Assembly: GCF_024734895.1 (NCBI RefSeq) | Contig: NZ_CP091430.1 | Coordinates: 7,007,501 to 7,071,500 of the forward strand | Origin: Paenibacillus spongiae | Lineage (GTDB): Bacteria > Bacillota > Bacilli > Paenibacillales > Paenibacillaceae | Direction: 5' to 3' | Length of the DNA stretch: 64,000 nucleotides | Shown here: positions 1 through 9,449 of the stretch, piece after piece | Numbering within the stretch: the stretch's first letter is position 1 | Layout: every line of letters starts with the position of its first letter | The notes under the pieces: model-generated | Databases searched by the model: none | What the model saw: only the letters and a program-made list of their open reading frames with translations | What the model was told of the DNA's origin: nothing | Translations under genes and position numbers: made by a program

Positions 1-1428
1 GCATTCATCAAACAGCTGCTCCGCCGTCATGATGCTGAAGGATTCGATATCCATGGCATCTCTGGAAGAGAAGTGCGTAATGCGTGCAATCGTCTGCGGC
101 CTGCAGCCCAGCTTATTGTTGCAGAACAAGTGGGCTCCACGCTGCTCCAAGGCGGTCCCGCACGACGGGCAAATCTCCGGATAGATAATTTCCGCACCCT
201 CTTCGTCATCCGCTCTGCCGAGAATTTCCGGAATAACGTCATTCGAGCGGCGGATAAAGACACGTGCACCGAGCGCATGCTTCAAGTTCTTACGCTCGAT
301 ATCGCCAATGTTGTTGAGTGTGCAATTCTGAACCGTTACGCCTGCAAGCTCGACAGCTTCCACACGGGCGACCGGCGTAATCTTGCCTGTTCGGCCTACT
401 TCCCACGATACCGACTCCAGAACCGTAGTCGTTTCTTCCGCTTCGAATTTGAAGGCGACCGCCCACCGGGGGAATTTGTCCGTATAGCCCAATACTTCCC
501 GCGTACGCATGTCCGTCAGTTTGATGACGGCGCCGTCTATCAAATAATCAAGCGATCCGCGGACCTCTGTAATTCGTTCGAGCTCCGCCTGCACTTCCTC
601 GATCGTACTCCAATAGGTAGCATAAGGATTTACCTTAAAACGGTTGTCACGCAGAAATTCCAGCATCGCCTGATGCGTTTCGAAGCTCACTCCGTCCGCA
701 AAACCGATATTATAGAAGTAAGCACTAAGCTTTCGTTCCGCTGTAATACGCGGATTCTGATTGCGGAGCGCTCCCGCTGCCGCATTGCGGGCATTCTTGA
801 GCGGTTCTGCAGCCGTGCGGTTATAGGCTTCCAGTACGGAGAGATGCATGATCCCCTCCCCCTGAACTTCGATGATGCCATCGTCGAACGGAATTTTAAG
901 CGGGATGGACTTGATCGTCTTCACCTGCGCCAGAATCCCCTCGCCAACGACACCATTCCCGCGGGTCGCCGCTTGCACGAGACGGCCGTCTTCATAAGTC
1001 AGGTTCAGCGTTAGACCGTCGAATTTCTGTTCGATTACATAGCTGGGTTCTGGCAAAGGCACCTCGTCAGGGTTCTTGGCATTGTAATCGTTAATCGCCT
1101 TAATAACCCGCGCGTTCCACGCCAGCAGATCCTCTGCGTCCTGCGCCTTATCGAGGCTCCAGAGTCTGGAACGGTGGCGATGCGGCTCGAAGCCCTTCAA
1201 GATATCGCCGCCAACCCGCAGCGTAGGCGAGTCCGGCAGTACGGTGCCGGTCTCCTGCTCCAAGAGAACCAATTCGTCGTAGAGCGCATCATACTCTTTG
1301 TCGCTGATCGTCGGCCGATCCAGCGTGTAATAATTATGGTTGTACTGCTCGATTAAGTCCGCCAGCTCATTCATACGCGCGAGCTTCTGCGGTTCTGCTT
1401 CCCTGCCAGGTTCCATGGTCGTCGACAT
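1..1428 (-). CDS. ligA: NAD-dependent DNA ligase LigA, 3' end outside window
   Basis: Seals nicks in DNA using NAD+. Reading the minus strand from an ATG at 1428 gives 476 codons that run off the left edge, about two thirds of a normal LigA. The adenylation domain is recognisable: an N-terminal YxYY-type segment near residue 33 (HNYYTLDRPTISDKEYD), a LSLD-like stretch near 91, and the catalytic lysine at about 135 in EQKFDG. The OB fold follows, and a four-cysteine zinc site (CPSCG then two more cysteines) lies near residue 435-460. A GAGGGAGAG ribosome binding site precedes the start. The motif around the active lysine reads KFDG rather than the common KIDG, and the helix-hairpin-helix region near the edge (DAMDIESFS) lacks the usual GLG, so this is a divergent LigA. 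It follows pcrA by 57 bases, the same pcrB-pcrA-ligA order as B. subtilis. Confidence 0.88.
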   Translation of the reverse strand, partial: MSTTMEPGREAEPQKLARMNELADLIEQYNHNYYTLDRPTISDKEYDALYDELVLLEQETGTVLPDSPTLRVGGDILKGFEPHRHRSRLWSLDKAQDAEDLLAWNARVIKAINDYNAKNPDEVPLPEPSYVIEQKFDGLTLNLTYEDGRLVQAATRGNGVVGEGILAQVKTIKSIPLKIPFDDGIIEVQGEGIMHLSVLEAYNRTAAEPLKNARNAAAGALRNQNPRITAERKLSAYFYNIGFADGVSFETHQAMLEFLRDNRFKVNPYATYWSTIEEVQAELERITEVRGSLDYLIDGAVIKLTDMRTREVLGYTDKFPRWAVAFKFEAEETTTVLESVSWEVGRTGKITPVARVEAVELAGVTVQNCTLNNIGDIERKNLKHALGARVFIRRSNDVIPEILGRADDEEGAEIIYPEICPSCGTALEQRGAHLFCNNKLGCRPQTIARITHFSSRDAMDIESFSIMTAEQLFDEC

Positions 1429-1485
1429 CGACACTCTCCCTCTCTTAATGGACGATATGTTGCGTGTGCAATCTGGCTGCGAGAA

Positions 1486-3840
1486 TTATTCTACTTTCGT
1501 AATGGGCGCAAAGCTGGCAAGCAGTTTCTTAATGCCGACCGGGGCCGGGAATGCAATCTGCAGCTCTGTATCGTTCCCCGTTCCCTTCACAGAGACGACG
1601 GTGCCGATTCCCCACTTGCCGTGCGATACCTTGTCGCTCACATTAAAATTGCGGGCTCCTCCGCCTGCTGCCGTCCCTTGGCCGGAAGCCGCCCGTGCAT
1701 CGTCAAGCGGCGTGCTCACACGCACACCGCCCCTAGAACCGCCTGCCGCGGCGCCAGCAGATCCGCCGCCCGCTTGTCCCCGGTAGCCGAACCCGGAAGC
1801 GCCGCCTGACCCCGTCGAGCCGCTGCCATACCGGCTGCCCGCTCCAAAGCTTCCAAGGGATCTGCCCCCGGCACGGCCGCCAGGCGATGACTCTTCCTTC
1901 ACTTCATCCGGAACCTCGCGCAGAAAACGGGACGGCATGTTGGCGTTCGTCCGCCCAAACAGCGTACGCATCCGCGCACAGGTGAGGAACAACCGTTTCT
2001 CCGCACGCGTAATGCCAACATAGGCGAGACGCCGCTCTTCCTCAAGCTCGTCGTTATCCATCAGCGCCCGGCTGTGAGGAAAGACGCCTTCCTCCATTCC
2101 AATAATGAAGACAACGGGAAACTCGAGGCCTTTGGCGCTGTGCATCGTCATAAGGACGACTGCATCCTTAATGCCGCCCTCCGGTTCATCCTTGTCCATC
2201 GTATCAATATCCGCAATCAGCGCCAAATCGGTTAAGAAAGCGACAAGCGTCTTGTCGTCATTGCGTTTCTCGAAATCCAGCGTAACCGACAGAAACTCCT
2301 CGATATTCTCAAGCCGCGCCTTGGACTCCAAGGTATTCTCGCGATGAAGCTCTTCGCGGTAGCCGCTCATCTCAAGCAGCTTCTCGGTGAGCTCCGTTAC
2401 CGACATCTCTTCTTCCATCCGCTTCAGATGAAGCATCATGTCGTGGAATTCCTTCAAGGATGTACGCGCCCTGCCGGTCACATCAATCCAGTCGAGCTCA
2501 TCCAGAAGGGCAAAGATCGAAATCCCCCGTTCCACGGCAAGCTCCGACAGCTTGGCAACGGTCGTATCGCCAATTCCCCGCTTCGGCACGTTCACGATCC
2601 GCTGCAAGCTGAGGTCGTCGTCCGGATTGGAGACGAGGCGCAGGTAGGCAAGCAGGTCCTTGATCTCCTTACGGTCATAGAATTTGATACCGCCGACAAT
2701 CTGATACGGAATATCGGATTTGATGAGCGTTTCCTCTATGACCCGGGATTGGGCGTTGGTCCGATACAATATGGCATGATCGGCGTACTTATGGCCTTTC
2801 GCCACACTGCTCTGAATCTCTGAAGTGACATAGTAGCCTTCTTCATGCTCGGAATCCGCCTGATAGACCGTAATGGCGTCGCCTTCCCCTTGATCCGTCC
2901 ACAGTTTCTTGGGCTTGCGGCCGGTGTTCAGCTTAATAACTGCATTCGCAGCATTCAAAATGTTCGCAGACGAGCGGTAGTTCTGTTCGAGCATAATCGT
3001 CCGCGCTTCCGGATAATCCTCTTCGAAATTCAGAATATTCGAGATATCGGCTCCCCGCCAGCGGTAAATCGACTGGTCGCTGTCCCCGACGACACAGATG
3101 TTGTGATGCTTGTCGGCCAGCATGCGGCACAGCATATACTGAGCCCTGTTGGTGTCCTGATATTCGTCGACATGGATGTATCGAAATTTGTTCTGGTAGA
3201 ACTCGAGCACTTCCGGGACTTCCTTGAACAATTGTATGGTCGTCATAATCAGATCGTCGAAGTCGAGGGAGTTGTTGCTTTTCAGCCGCTTCTGATACGT
3301 TTTGTACACCTTGGCGACAATGTCGTCGAAATAATCGCCGATTTTGTTCTCGAACCGCTCCGGTGAAAGCAGCTCGTTCTTGGCCCCGCCGATTTTGGCT
3401 TGAACGGCTTTGGGCTCGAATTTCTTCGTATCAATGTTCAGATCCTTCATACAGTTGCGGATGACGGACAGCTGATCGGCCGAGTCCAGAATCGAGAAGC
3501 TGGACGTAAAGCCGATGCGGCTAATATCCTTGCGCAATATGCGCACGCACATCGAGTGGAAGGTCGATACCCAAATATCCTGTCCGGTCGGTCCGACAAG
3601 AGAAGCCACCCGCTGCTGCATTTCGCGTGACGCTTTGTTCGTAAATGTAATCGCCAGAATGCTCCATGGCGCCACGCGCCGCTTTTCAATTAAGTATGCG
3701 ATCCGGTGGGTCAGCACGCGCGTCTTGCCGCTGCCCGCTCCCGCCATGATGAGTAAAGGGCCTTCCGTCGCCTGAACCGCTTCCCGCTGCGGCGGATTCA
3801 GCTTCTGAACCGCCTGATCGATGCCAAATTCATTTATCAT
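1486..3840 (-). CDS. pcrA: ATP-dependent 3'-5' DNA helicase PcrA (UvrD family)
   Basis: Superfamily 1 helicase that unwinds DNA in repair and plasmid replication and removes RecA filaments. The 784-residue protein has the Walker A motif GAGSGKT at residues 34-40, the motif II sequence DEYQDTN near 226, QNYRSS near 288 and the motif VI region [10 protein letters not shown] near 625. The C-terminus holds a small Tudor-like RNA-polymerase-interaction domain ([18 protein letters not shown]). Between roughly residues 655 and 725 lies a glycine- and serine-rich linker that is longer than in B. subtilis PcrA. The ATG at 3840 is preceded by AAGGAG with a rather long spacer. It lies downstream of pcrB, with a terminator between them, and upstream of ligA. 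Confidence 0.96.
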   Translation of the reverse strand: MINEFGIDQAVQKLNPPQREAVQATEGPLLIMAGAGSGKTRVLTHRIAYLIEKRRVAPWSILAITFTNKASREMQQRVASLVGPTGQDIWVSTFHSMCVRILRKDISRIGFTSSFSILDSADQLSVIRNCMKDLNIDTKKFEPKAVQAKIGGAKNELLSPERFENKIGDYFDDIVAKVYKTYQKRLKSNNSLDFDDLIMTTIQLFKEVPEVLEFYQNKFRYIHVDEYQDTNRAQYMLCRMLADKHHNICVVGDSDQSIYRWRGADISNILNFEEDYPEARTIMLEQNYRSSANILNAANAVIKLNTGRKPKKLWTDQGEGDAITVYQADSEHEEGYYVTSEIQSSVAKGHKYADHAILYRTNAQSRVIEETLIKSDIPYQIVGGIKFYDRKEIKDLLAYLRLVSNPDDDLSLQRIVNVPKRGIGDTTVAKLSELAVERGISIFALLDELDWIDVTGRARTSLKEFHDMMLHLKRMEEEMSVTELTEKLLEMSGYREELHRENTLESKARLENIEEFLSVTLDFEKRNDDKTLVAFLTDLALIADIDTMDKDEPEGGIKDAVVLMTMHSAKGLEFPVVFIIGMEEGVFPHSRALMDNDELEEERRLAYVGITRAEKRLFLTCARMRTLFGRTNANMPSRFLREVPDEVKEESSPGGRAGGRSLGSFGAGSRYGSGSTGSGGASGFGYRGQAGGGSAGAAAGGSRGGVRVSTPLDDARAASGQGTAAGGGARNFNVSDKVSHGKWGIGTVVSVKGTGNDTELQIAFPAPVGIKKLLASFAPITKVE

Positions 3841-3968
3841 ATGAGGAATAAAACTCCTTTTGTTCGCATTTGTTCGCCTATCTTCAGTCTAGACAACAAG
3901 GCCACGAGTGTCAATTTGAATCTGCATGGAAGAGTCAGGAGATAAGGGACTTTCTTTGTTAGCGGCAG

Positions 3969-4029
3969 AAAAAATAAACCGGCCTTCAAGCCGAGCCGAC
4001 CCGTGCGGTCGATTCGGCCTGAAAGCCGG
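3969..4029 (-). terminator. Rho-independent terminator after pcrB
   Basis: Reading the minus strand, two arms at 4029-4008 and 4000-3979 (CCGGCTTTCAGGCCGAATC pairing with a near-perfect partner) form a long GC-rich stem. A T-rich tract, TTTATTTTTT, follows. It lies between the pcrB stop and the pcrA start, so pcrA probably has its own promoter or depends on read-through. Confidence 0.8.
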
Positions 4030-4062
4030 CCAATCCAAAATATGACGGTCATCATGTGCGGC

Positions 4063-4782
4063 TCACGAATCGAGCAGCGAGCACACCGTTTCCTTAACGG
4101 CCTGTACGGTCGAGAGCGCGGCTTCAAGCCGATGATCGTATAGGGCGTTGCCTACAATAACGGTATGTACCGATTCCGCCGCTTGGCGGGCTTTATCCAC
4201 ACTGTCAATGCCGCCTCCATAGAATACCCTTGCACCGGTCGCAAGCTTGCCCGCCCGCTTGACGAGCTGCATGTCTCCGTATGTTCCGCTGTATTCTAGA
4301 TAGACAATCGGAAGACGCATCAGCCGGTCGGCCATATAGAGATGCGCCGCCAGACTTTCCGCATCCAAATCCGTCTTGGCGCCGGTCAGCTTCGCAGCCT
4401 TGGCATCCGGATTCAGAATCAGATACCCTTCTGCCGCCGTCTGATCCCAAGGGATAAACGCGCCCAGCTTGCGCAGCGCTTCGACCTGATGGCCGCTCAG
4501 CCATTCCGCCCGGTCCGTATTGAGAACCATTGGGATGAAGTAGTAATCGAAGCCCGGGACGGCCGATTCCTCATTCGATACTTCCAGTGCACAAGGCACC
4601 TCATAGCGCCTGATCCGCGACATTAGATCAACCGTATTATCGTAGGTCACGCCGGTCGTTCCGCCAACGATAATCGCATCGGTACCCGACATGCATACCG
4701 CTTCCAGCACTTCATCGGATATTTCCCGATCCGGGTCAAGCTTAAACACATGTCGCCATGTTTCGTATATTGCCGATTGCAT
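4063..4782 (-). CDS. pcrB: Heptaprenylglyceryl phosphate synthase PcrB
   Basis: TIM-barrel prenyltransferase that joins heptaprenyl diphosphate to sn-glycerol-1-phosphate, giving an archaeal-type ether lipid precursor found in Bacillales. The 239 residues include the KLDPD motif near residue 14, the GTDAIIVGGTTGVT segment near 33-46, the YLEYSGTYGD motif near 159-168 and a C-terminal phosphate-binding FYGGGID near 186-192. Length matches the family (about 230). The ATG at 4782 has a GGGG ribosome binding site six bases away. The gene immediately precedes pcrA as in B. subtilis. The STAS gene at 4806-5174 lies upstream on the same strand only 23 bases away, so pcrB may also be read from that operon. 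Confidence 0.93.
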   Translation of the reverse strand: MQSAIYETWRHVFKLDPDREISDEVLEAVCMSGTDAIIVGGTTGVTYDNTVDLMSRIRRYEVPCALEVSNEESAVPGFDYYFIPMVLNTDRAEWLSGHQVEALRKLGAFIPWDQTAAEGYLILNPDAKAAKLTGAKTDLDAESLAAHLYMADRLMRLPIVYLEYSGTYGDMQLVKRAGKLATGARVFYGGGIDSVDKARQAAESVHTVIVGNALYDHRLEAALSTVQAVKETVCSLLDS

Positions 4783-4805
4783 GGTAGCCCCACTTGCCTT
4801 TCTTT

Positions 4806-5174
4806 TTACAAATCCAACGCTTCGATCCGCTGCATGACGGCAAACTCATTCGGATACAGCATCAGCCACTCCGTAAGGCCGACCATCCGAAACAGCTTCT
4901 CGTAATGCGGCGTCACGCCCCAAGCGAATGTGTGAACGCCGGCTTTCCGTGCGATCCGTGCCAGACGGATGAGCACGGCCATGCCGCCACTGTTGATATA
5001 AGATACACCCGTCAAATCAAGCGCCAGGAAACGGACGCTGTCGTCAAGCCCTCCTGCTAAGCCGTCCAGCAGCTCGTTCTCGGACATTTTGGTCAGATCG
5101 CCTCTCAGCTGCAGCACGCTTCCGTTCGGAAATTGTCGCCGCTCGATGACTAAAGGCAGTTCCACTGCATTCAC
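4806..5174 (-). CDS. STAS-domain anti-sigma factor antagonist
   Basis: A 122-residue single STAS domain protein of the SpoIIAA/RsbV family. The family binds a serine-kinase anti-sigma factor when unphosphorylated and is switched off by phosphorylation on a conserved serine. The site is visible in YINSGGMAVLI near residues 60-70, where serine sits at the usual place although the common DSSG is changed to NSGG. The longest frame starts with GTG at 5174, but the GGGG ribosome binding site is better spaced for the GTG at 5165, so three residues at the N-terminus are uncertain. It starts 20 bases after the stop of the phosphatase/kinase gene and is likely its substrate. The sigma factor or other final target is not encoded nearby. 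Confidence 0.85.
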   Translation of the reverse strand: MNAVELPLVIERRQFPNGSVLQLRGDLTKMSENELLDGLAGGLDDSVRFLALDLTGVSYINSGGMAVLIRLARIARKAGVHTFAWGVTPHYEKLFRMVGLTEWLMLYPNEFAVMQRIEALDL

Positions 5175-5194
5175 ACCCCTTGTTATTCTCGTCG

Positions 5195-7411
5195 TTAAGT
5201 GTTCGTAATACGCATAAAATACAGCTCCATATAAAAACCGCGCTCGTCGCGGCCGGTCGCCCAGTAATCGGAAAGCGAGTCGATAATGACAAGCCCCCAG
5301 CCTCTGGGATCATCCGACTCCCGCTTCTTGGCCATTTCCTTCTCATCCCGGGACACGTGCGGGAAGTACCCGCCACCCTCGTCATAGACGCGGATAACAG
5401 CAAGCAGGCTGCCGATCTGCGCCTGTACGGTAACCTGCGCCATCGGATCAAGCTTGTTGCCATGCTCCATCGCATTCATAATGGCTTCGGCTACCGCGCT
5501 TTGAACATCTTCGTGAAGGTTGGTCTCCGGCCAGAACTTAGTGATGAAGCTGCCGATTTGCTCGGCTACCCCGCGCTCACTGCCCATTCGGCTGCGCAGC
5601 AGCCATTCCTGCGAGAAGAAGCTGCTCGGCAGAAGCTCGGACAGATGCCCCCCGCTGATCGCTTCGCGCTGGACAGTCTGACTCCTGTAAGCCTGGACAA
5701 GCTCTAATACCACGATAGTCCGATCGTCCTTCCCCGCTGTGGAATGCGCGTCCATCCGCGCCAGCCATCCATCGACCAATTGCGGCAAATCATCGCATGG
5801 CTTCCAGGATGAAATTTCCTCCTCCAACCCGTCAAAGCCATACATATGACCGCCCTCATCCATCGATTCGATAATACCATCTGTATACAGAACGAAACGG
5901 TCGCCCGGATTGAGCTGCAGCTGCGTTTCTTGGTAAACCACTTCCGCGTCGAAGCCGATCGGCAGCGAGCTGCAGTCGACTGTAACGATTGAGCCGTTCG
6001 GAGATACAATGTAAGGCGATAGATGACCAGCGCTGGCATAGCGTACGGTATCGCTTGTCGTGTCAATCACTCCAACGCCAAGCGTAACGGCTCCATCGTC
6101 CCCCATCGCCTCGCATAACTGTCGGTTCATACGGGCAAGCACCTCTGCGGGATTTCCGTTCCTTCGTATTTCCGCACGGAAGAGCAGCAGAAGCGCAGAC
6201 ATCAGCAGCGCGGCAGGCACGCCTTTACCCGAGACATCGCCGATCATAATGGCAAATCGGCTCGGCCCTAGCATCAGCACGTCGAAAAAGTCTCCGCCGA
6301 CATTACGATAGGGCTGGCACCGGGCGGCGATCCGATAAGATCCAATGGTCAAATCGCCAGGCGGAAGCAGCTTCTGCTGAACGTTGTAGGCCAGCTTCAG
6401 CTCCCTCTCCAGCGATTCGTATTCCCGGTCGATCCGCGTTTGCAATTCGTTGAAGGCCGAAGCCAGCTCGCCCGCTTCATCGTAGGATACGACCGGCATC
6501 CGGCTGCCAAGCTTTCGGCCTCCACCGCCTAACTGTTGAATATTACGGACAAGCGTACGAAGTTCCTTCCTGAATTGCAGGGAGATGTAGCCGATCAGAC
6601 TTACGCCAAGAATGAAATAGAATAAACCGACGCCGCCGATCAACATCGGGCTTTGCGGTTCTCCGGAGCTGTCCGCAAGCACCGCCAGCTGAAACAGATT
6701 CAACACAGCGATCAGAAAGGTGCTGCTGTACGTTATGATCAACGGCGATACGATAGAGCCTCTTCCGCCCCATTGTCCGGACTGCGGCTGGAAGCGAAGA
6801 ACGAGCGGCAGAAGCAGCCGACGAATCGACGTAAAGATGAAGATCCCGATCGTTAACGACAAGCTGATCTCGCGCGCGATCGAGCCGACCAGCACCGTCC
6901 AGTCGATAGACGGCAATGTATCGTTACGGAATGCGGTCTCCTTCCAATGAAACAAACTCGTATATACGAGGCCGAATACAATCATGGCGACTAACAGTTC
7001 ACAGGGATGCGCCAACAGACGGTTAAGCGCTTTGGCCGATTCGTCTGACGCTCCATCGTCGGCCGGTTCAACCGACCTGATCCGGAATACGGGCCGCAAT
7101 CTCCATATTGACAGCGCAGTAAGCAATGCTGAGAGTACAACCGCGCCTATCAGCATGGCGGGCAAAGAGAGCGTTAAAATTTGCTGAAAAGGGATATCCA
7201 TCACAAGCATGTGTTCGCTAACAATGATGATGATTCCAGCCAGTAAAGAGAACATGTATACGCCAAACAAGCGAAAGCGCAATTGAGCGCTTGTCGGTGC
7301 GGCTTTGTCATAAGACACCTGGGGATCCTGCAAATCATGCGAATATCCGCCAGTAATCGGTTCACCTTGTACCACGCGGGAAGCCTCCGGACCTGGATTC
7401 ATGATTGCCAT
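5195..7411 (-). CDS. Membrane PP2C (SpoIIE-type) phosphatase fused to a HATPase anti-sigma kinase-like domain
   Basis: 738 residues. About six hydrophobic segments fill residues 50-290, followed by a HAMP-like linker (YDEAGELASAFNELQ near 320) and a coiled coil. The PP2C domain (about 360-560) has its metal-binding acidic motifs: GGDFFD, IGDVSGKG, YTDGIIE and DDRT. A GHKL ATPase domain of RsbW/SpoIIAB type closes the protein (about 610-735), with an N box EAIMNAMEHGN, a DEGGG glycine motif and RGWGL. This places a phosphatase and a potential serine kinase in one chain, with the STAS partner 20 bases downstream. The stop codon of the preceding regulator overlaps an ATG at 7402 as ATGA, so that start is as likely as the ATG at 7411. 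The sensed signal is unknown. Confidence 0.88.
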   Translation of the reverse strand: MAIMNPGPEASRVVQGEPITGGYSHDLQDPQVSYDKAAPTSAQLRFRLFGVYMFSLLAGIIIIVSEHMLVMDIPFQQILTLSLPAMLIGAVVLSALLTALSIWRLRPVFRIRSVEPADDGASDESAKALNRLLAHPCELLVAMIVFGLVYTSLFHWKETAFRNDTLPSIDWTVLVGSIAREISLSLTIGIFIFTSIRRLLLPLVLRFQPQSGQWGGRGSIVSPLIITYSSTFLIAVLNLFQLAVLADSSGEPQSPMLIGGVGLFYFILGVSLIGYISLQFRKELRTLVRNIQQLGGGGRKLGSRMPVVSYDEAGELASAFNELQTRIDREYESLERELKLAYNVQQKLLPPGDLTIGSYRIAARCQPYRNVGGDFFDVLMLGPSRFAIMIGDVSGKGVPAALLMSALLLLFRAEIRRNGNPAEVLARMNRQLCEAMGDDGAVTLGVGVIDTTSDTVRYASAGHLSPYIVSPNGSIVTVDCSSLPIGFDAEVVYQETQLQLNPGDRFVLYTDGIIESMDEGGHMYGFDGLEEEISSWKPCDDLPQLVDGWLARMDAHSTAGKDDRTIVVLELVQAYRSQTVQREAISGGHLSELLPSSFFSQEWLLRSRMGSERGVAEQIGSFITKFWPETNLHEDVQSAVAEAIMNAMEHGNKLDPMAQVTVQAQIGSLLAVIRVYDEGGGYFPHVSRDEKEMAKKRESDDPRGWGLVIIDSLSDYWATGRDERGFYMELYFMRITNT

Positions 7412-9222
7412 ATCAAACGCTTCGTCTTCTCGAGCAGTTCGACTCCGAGTTCTTCTTTGCTGATCCGCTCAAGACGTTTGAACCAGTTGATCGCTTCCGC
7501 CCGATGCCCTTTATCCAAGCAGTGGCGTATCATCGTCTCATAGGCTTCCTCTTGCTCGGGACGCAGCGCAATCCATTCGTTCAGCCGCTGTTCGGCTCTT
7601 ACATCGTCCTGCAGCTCGGAATAATATATGGCTATCCGCTTGAGCATATTGGTTTGCCGGTCCAGCAGCTGCTCGCGCAGACGCTCGAGCCACTCCGCAG
7701 ACGGAAGCTCGGTTGCAAGCTGACCGTACAGCGGGAGCGCTTCGTCATACAGCCTGCACGCCGCCTCCCGGTCATCCATCCACAATTGATCGCCGACGCG
7801 GGAGAGCGCAACATAGGTTTCGACATCGATTTGTTCGATCGTATGCTCCTCCAGTCCGATTACCCCGCGTTTGGCATACACGGTATCGGTCATCCCCATT
7901 TCCTTCAACGTGTGCCTCAGGTCATGGAGCGTGACATAGAGCTGATTCGAACGTTTGGACGTGTCCCCTTCACCGAACACGCGATCAATAATTTGCTCCC
8001 GGTTCGCCTTATACCCCGGCTGCAGCAGCAGATAAACGAGAAGCTCGCCGGCACGGCGCCTTTTCCATGCTGGCTCGGCGTAAGAACCGTCCGTTGTACT
8101 GAACCGGATGCCGCCCATCAGTTTAATCCGCCATTTATCATCCGGGTTGTTCATCGGAACAGAAGCAGGACGAGGTATGAACATATCGACAAGATGGCTG
8201 TTATCCGCCTGCCCGGCTTCTTCCTCAGCAGATGGATCCCCGCTTTCTTCAGAATCCCGGCTCTCCTTGGGAAATAAACGGTCCAGCATGGCCGCAATAT
8301 CATCAAACCTCCGATTTATGGCAGGTGTCGAAACCAGCTTCTTCAGCCGCTGCATCGTCTCGTATTCCGCCTTGGCACCTGTATCGTCGCCTTCTTCAAG
8401 CAGACGCTCCGCCTCGGCTGCGGAAGTAAAGAATTGGCTTTCGTTATCGCAAGCCAGCGAGTATGCCGGCTTCTCATACCCGGTTTTGAGAAGAATGGCT
8501 TTGACCAAATAGGCATACCTTTCGGGTAGCGAAGCGACTTCCTTAACGCTCGGATGGCCCGTTGTCAGCGTTGCGATAAGCGCTACCCCCAGATTGTCCT
8601 TGTCCAGATGCCGGTTCAACCATTGCAGCCGCGTGCGCCATTCCGGTCGGCCATACGCAGCTGCCGACGGATCATATAGCAATCGGTCCAGCATAACAAA
8701 CGCCGTCCAGAGCGGCTTGCCTTCATTGCCGAACTGCTCTGCGGCATGCCGGAACAACGTCTCCGGATCCTGAAAATCCGTCGCTCCCGGAAGACCTCTG
8801 TTCGCTGAAGCGCGCGCCAGCGCCCAAGGAACAAACCCGCTGCACGCTTCCGGGGTCCGCTGCCATTCCTGAAGCAGCAGCGTCACGATCGGGACCGACT
8901 CGTTCCGGTCGCCCACTTGTTCATAAAGCAAGCCAAGCATCCCCATCATGGCAAGCATGGCCGACTCATTGGCTTGCGCCGCAAAGCCTTTCAGAGCGGT
9001 TTCGAGCAAATGCTTCGTCTCGATCAACCTGCCCTGAAGAAGACCATCCTCGCATTCCGCTTGAAGCAAGAGCGGAGATCTCTTCCGCACCTCGGCCGGG
9101 ATAACGCGAAGTTCATCCGCCGACAAGTTCTGCCCGTCTAGAATCGCCTGCTCTAGGGACAGCAGTTTATTCACCCATGCGTCCTTTTGTCTACCTGAAT
9201 CATTCCGTTGTCCCATTCGCAT
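7399..9222 (-). CDS. BTAD/SARP-type transcriptional regulator with helical-repeat N-terminus
   Basis: A 607-residue regulator. The first 320 residues are helical and look like degenerate TPR-type repeats. After an acidic linker, an OmpR/PhoB-type winged helix (about 365-450, with RRRAGELLVYLLLQPG and LYVTLHDLRHTLKEMG) is followed by a bacterial transcriptional activation domain (about 460-605, VETYVALSRVGDQLW to the C-terminus). Proteins of this plan activate nearby operons in Paenibacillus and actinomycetes; the target here is not known. Starts at 9222 and 9216 are both ATG, and the GGGG ribosome binding site fits 9216 better. The gene overlaps the phosphatase/kinase gene and so is the first cistron of that operon. 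Confidence 0.82.
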   Translation of the reverse strand: MRMGQRNDSGRQKDAWVNKLLSLEQAILDGQNLSADELRVIPAEVRKRSPLLLQAECEDGLLQGRLIETKHLLETALKGFAAQANESAMLAMMGMLGLLYEQVGDRNESVPIVTLLLQEWQRTPEACSGFVPWALARASANRGLPGATDFQDPETLFRHAAEQFGNEGKPLWTAFVMLDRLLYDPSAAAYGRPEWRTRLQWLNRHLDKDNLGVALIATLTTGHPSVKEVASLPERYAYLVKAILLKTGYEKPAYSLACDNESQFFTSAAEAERLLEEGDDTGAKAEYETMQRLKKLVSTPAINRRFDDIAAMLDRLFPKESRDSEESGDPSAEEEAGQADNSHLVDMFIPRPASVPMNNPDDKWRIKLMGGIRFSTTDGSYAEPAWKRRRAGELLVYLLLQPGYKANREQIIDRVFGEGDTSKRSNQLYVTLHDLRHTLKEMGMTDTVYAKRGVIGLEEHTIEQIDVETYVALSRVGDQLWMDDREAACRLYDEALPLYGQLATELPSAEWLERLREQLLDRQTNMLKRIAIYYSELQDDVRAEQRLNEWIALRPEQEEAYETMIRHCLDKGHRAEAINWFKRLERISKEELGVELLEKTKRLIWQS

Positions 9223-9389
9223 GTCCCCACGTTCTTTATCAAAGTAATATAATGTAATATTCGCGATTATCCGCTAAATTCCTTGCCCATCATGCCGACA
9301 ATACTCGAAATGTGGATATGTATAGCAAACGCAGGCATTATTCTCCAATTAGTTACACGGGTTGCTGCGGTTAATTATAAAGGATGTTA

Positions 9390-9441
9390 TAAAGAAAGAG
9401 AGCTTACAGATGTATGCATCATCCGATTACTCTCTCTCTAT
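9390..9441 (-). terminator. Probable terminator after the U32-family gene
   Basis: On the minus strand AGAGAGAGT pairs with GCTCTCT across a loop of about 30 bases, followed by TTCTTTATA. The long loop makes it a moderate candidate. It lies just beyond the stop codon at 9450. Confidence 0.4.
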
Positions 9442-9449
9442 TTTACCGT

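Noticed and set aside
73-1014. 313-codon open frame opposite ligA
   Set aside because: Mirror frame of the ligase; the minus-strand protein carries all family motifs.
3837-4127. 96-codon minus-strand frame between pcrB and pcrA
   Set aside because: It crosses the pcrB terminator, overlaps pcrB and has a basic, random-looking composition.
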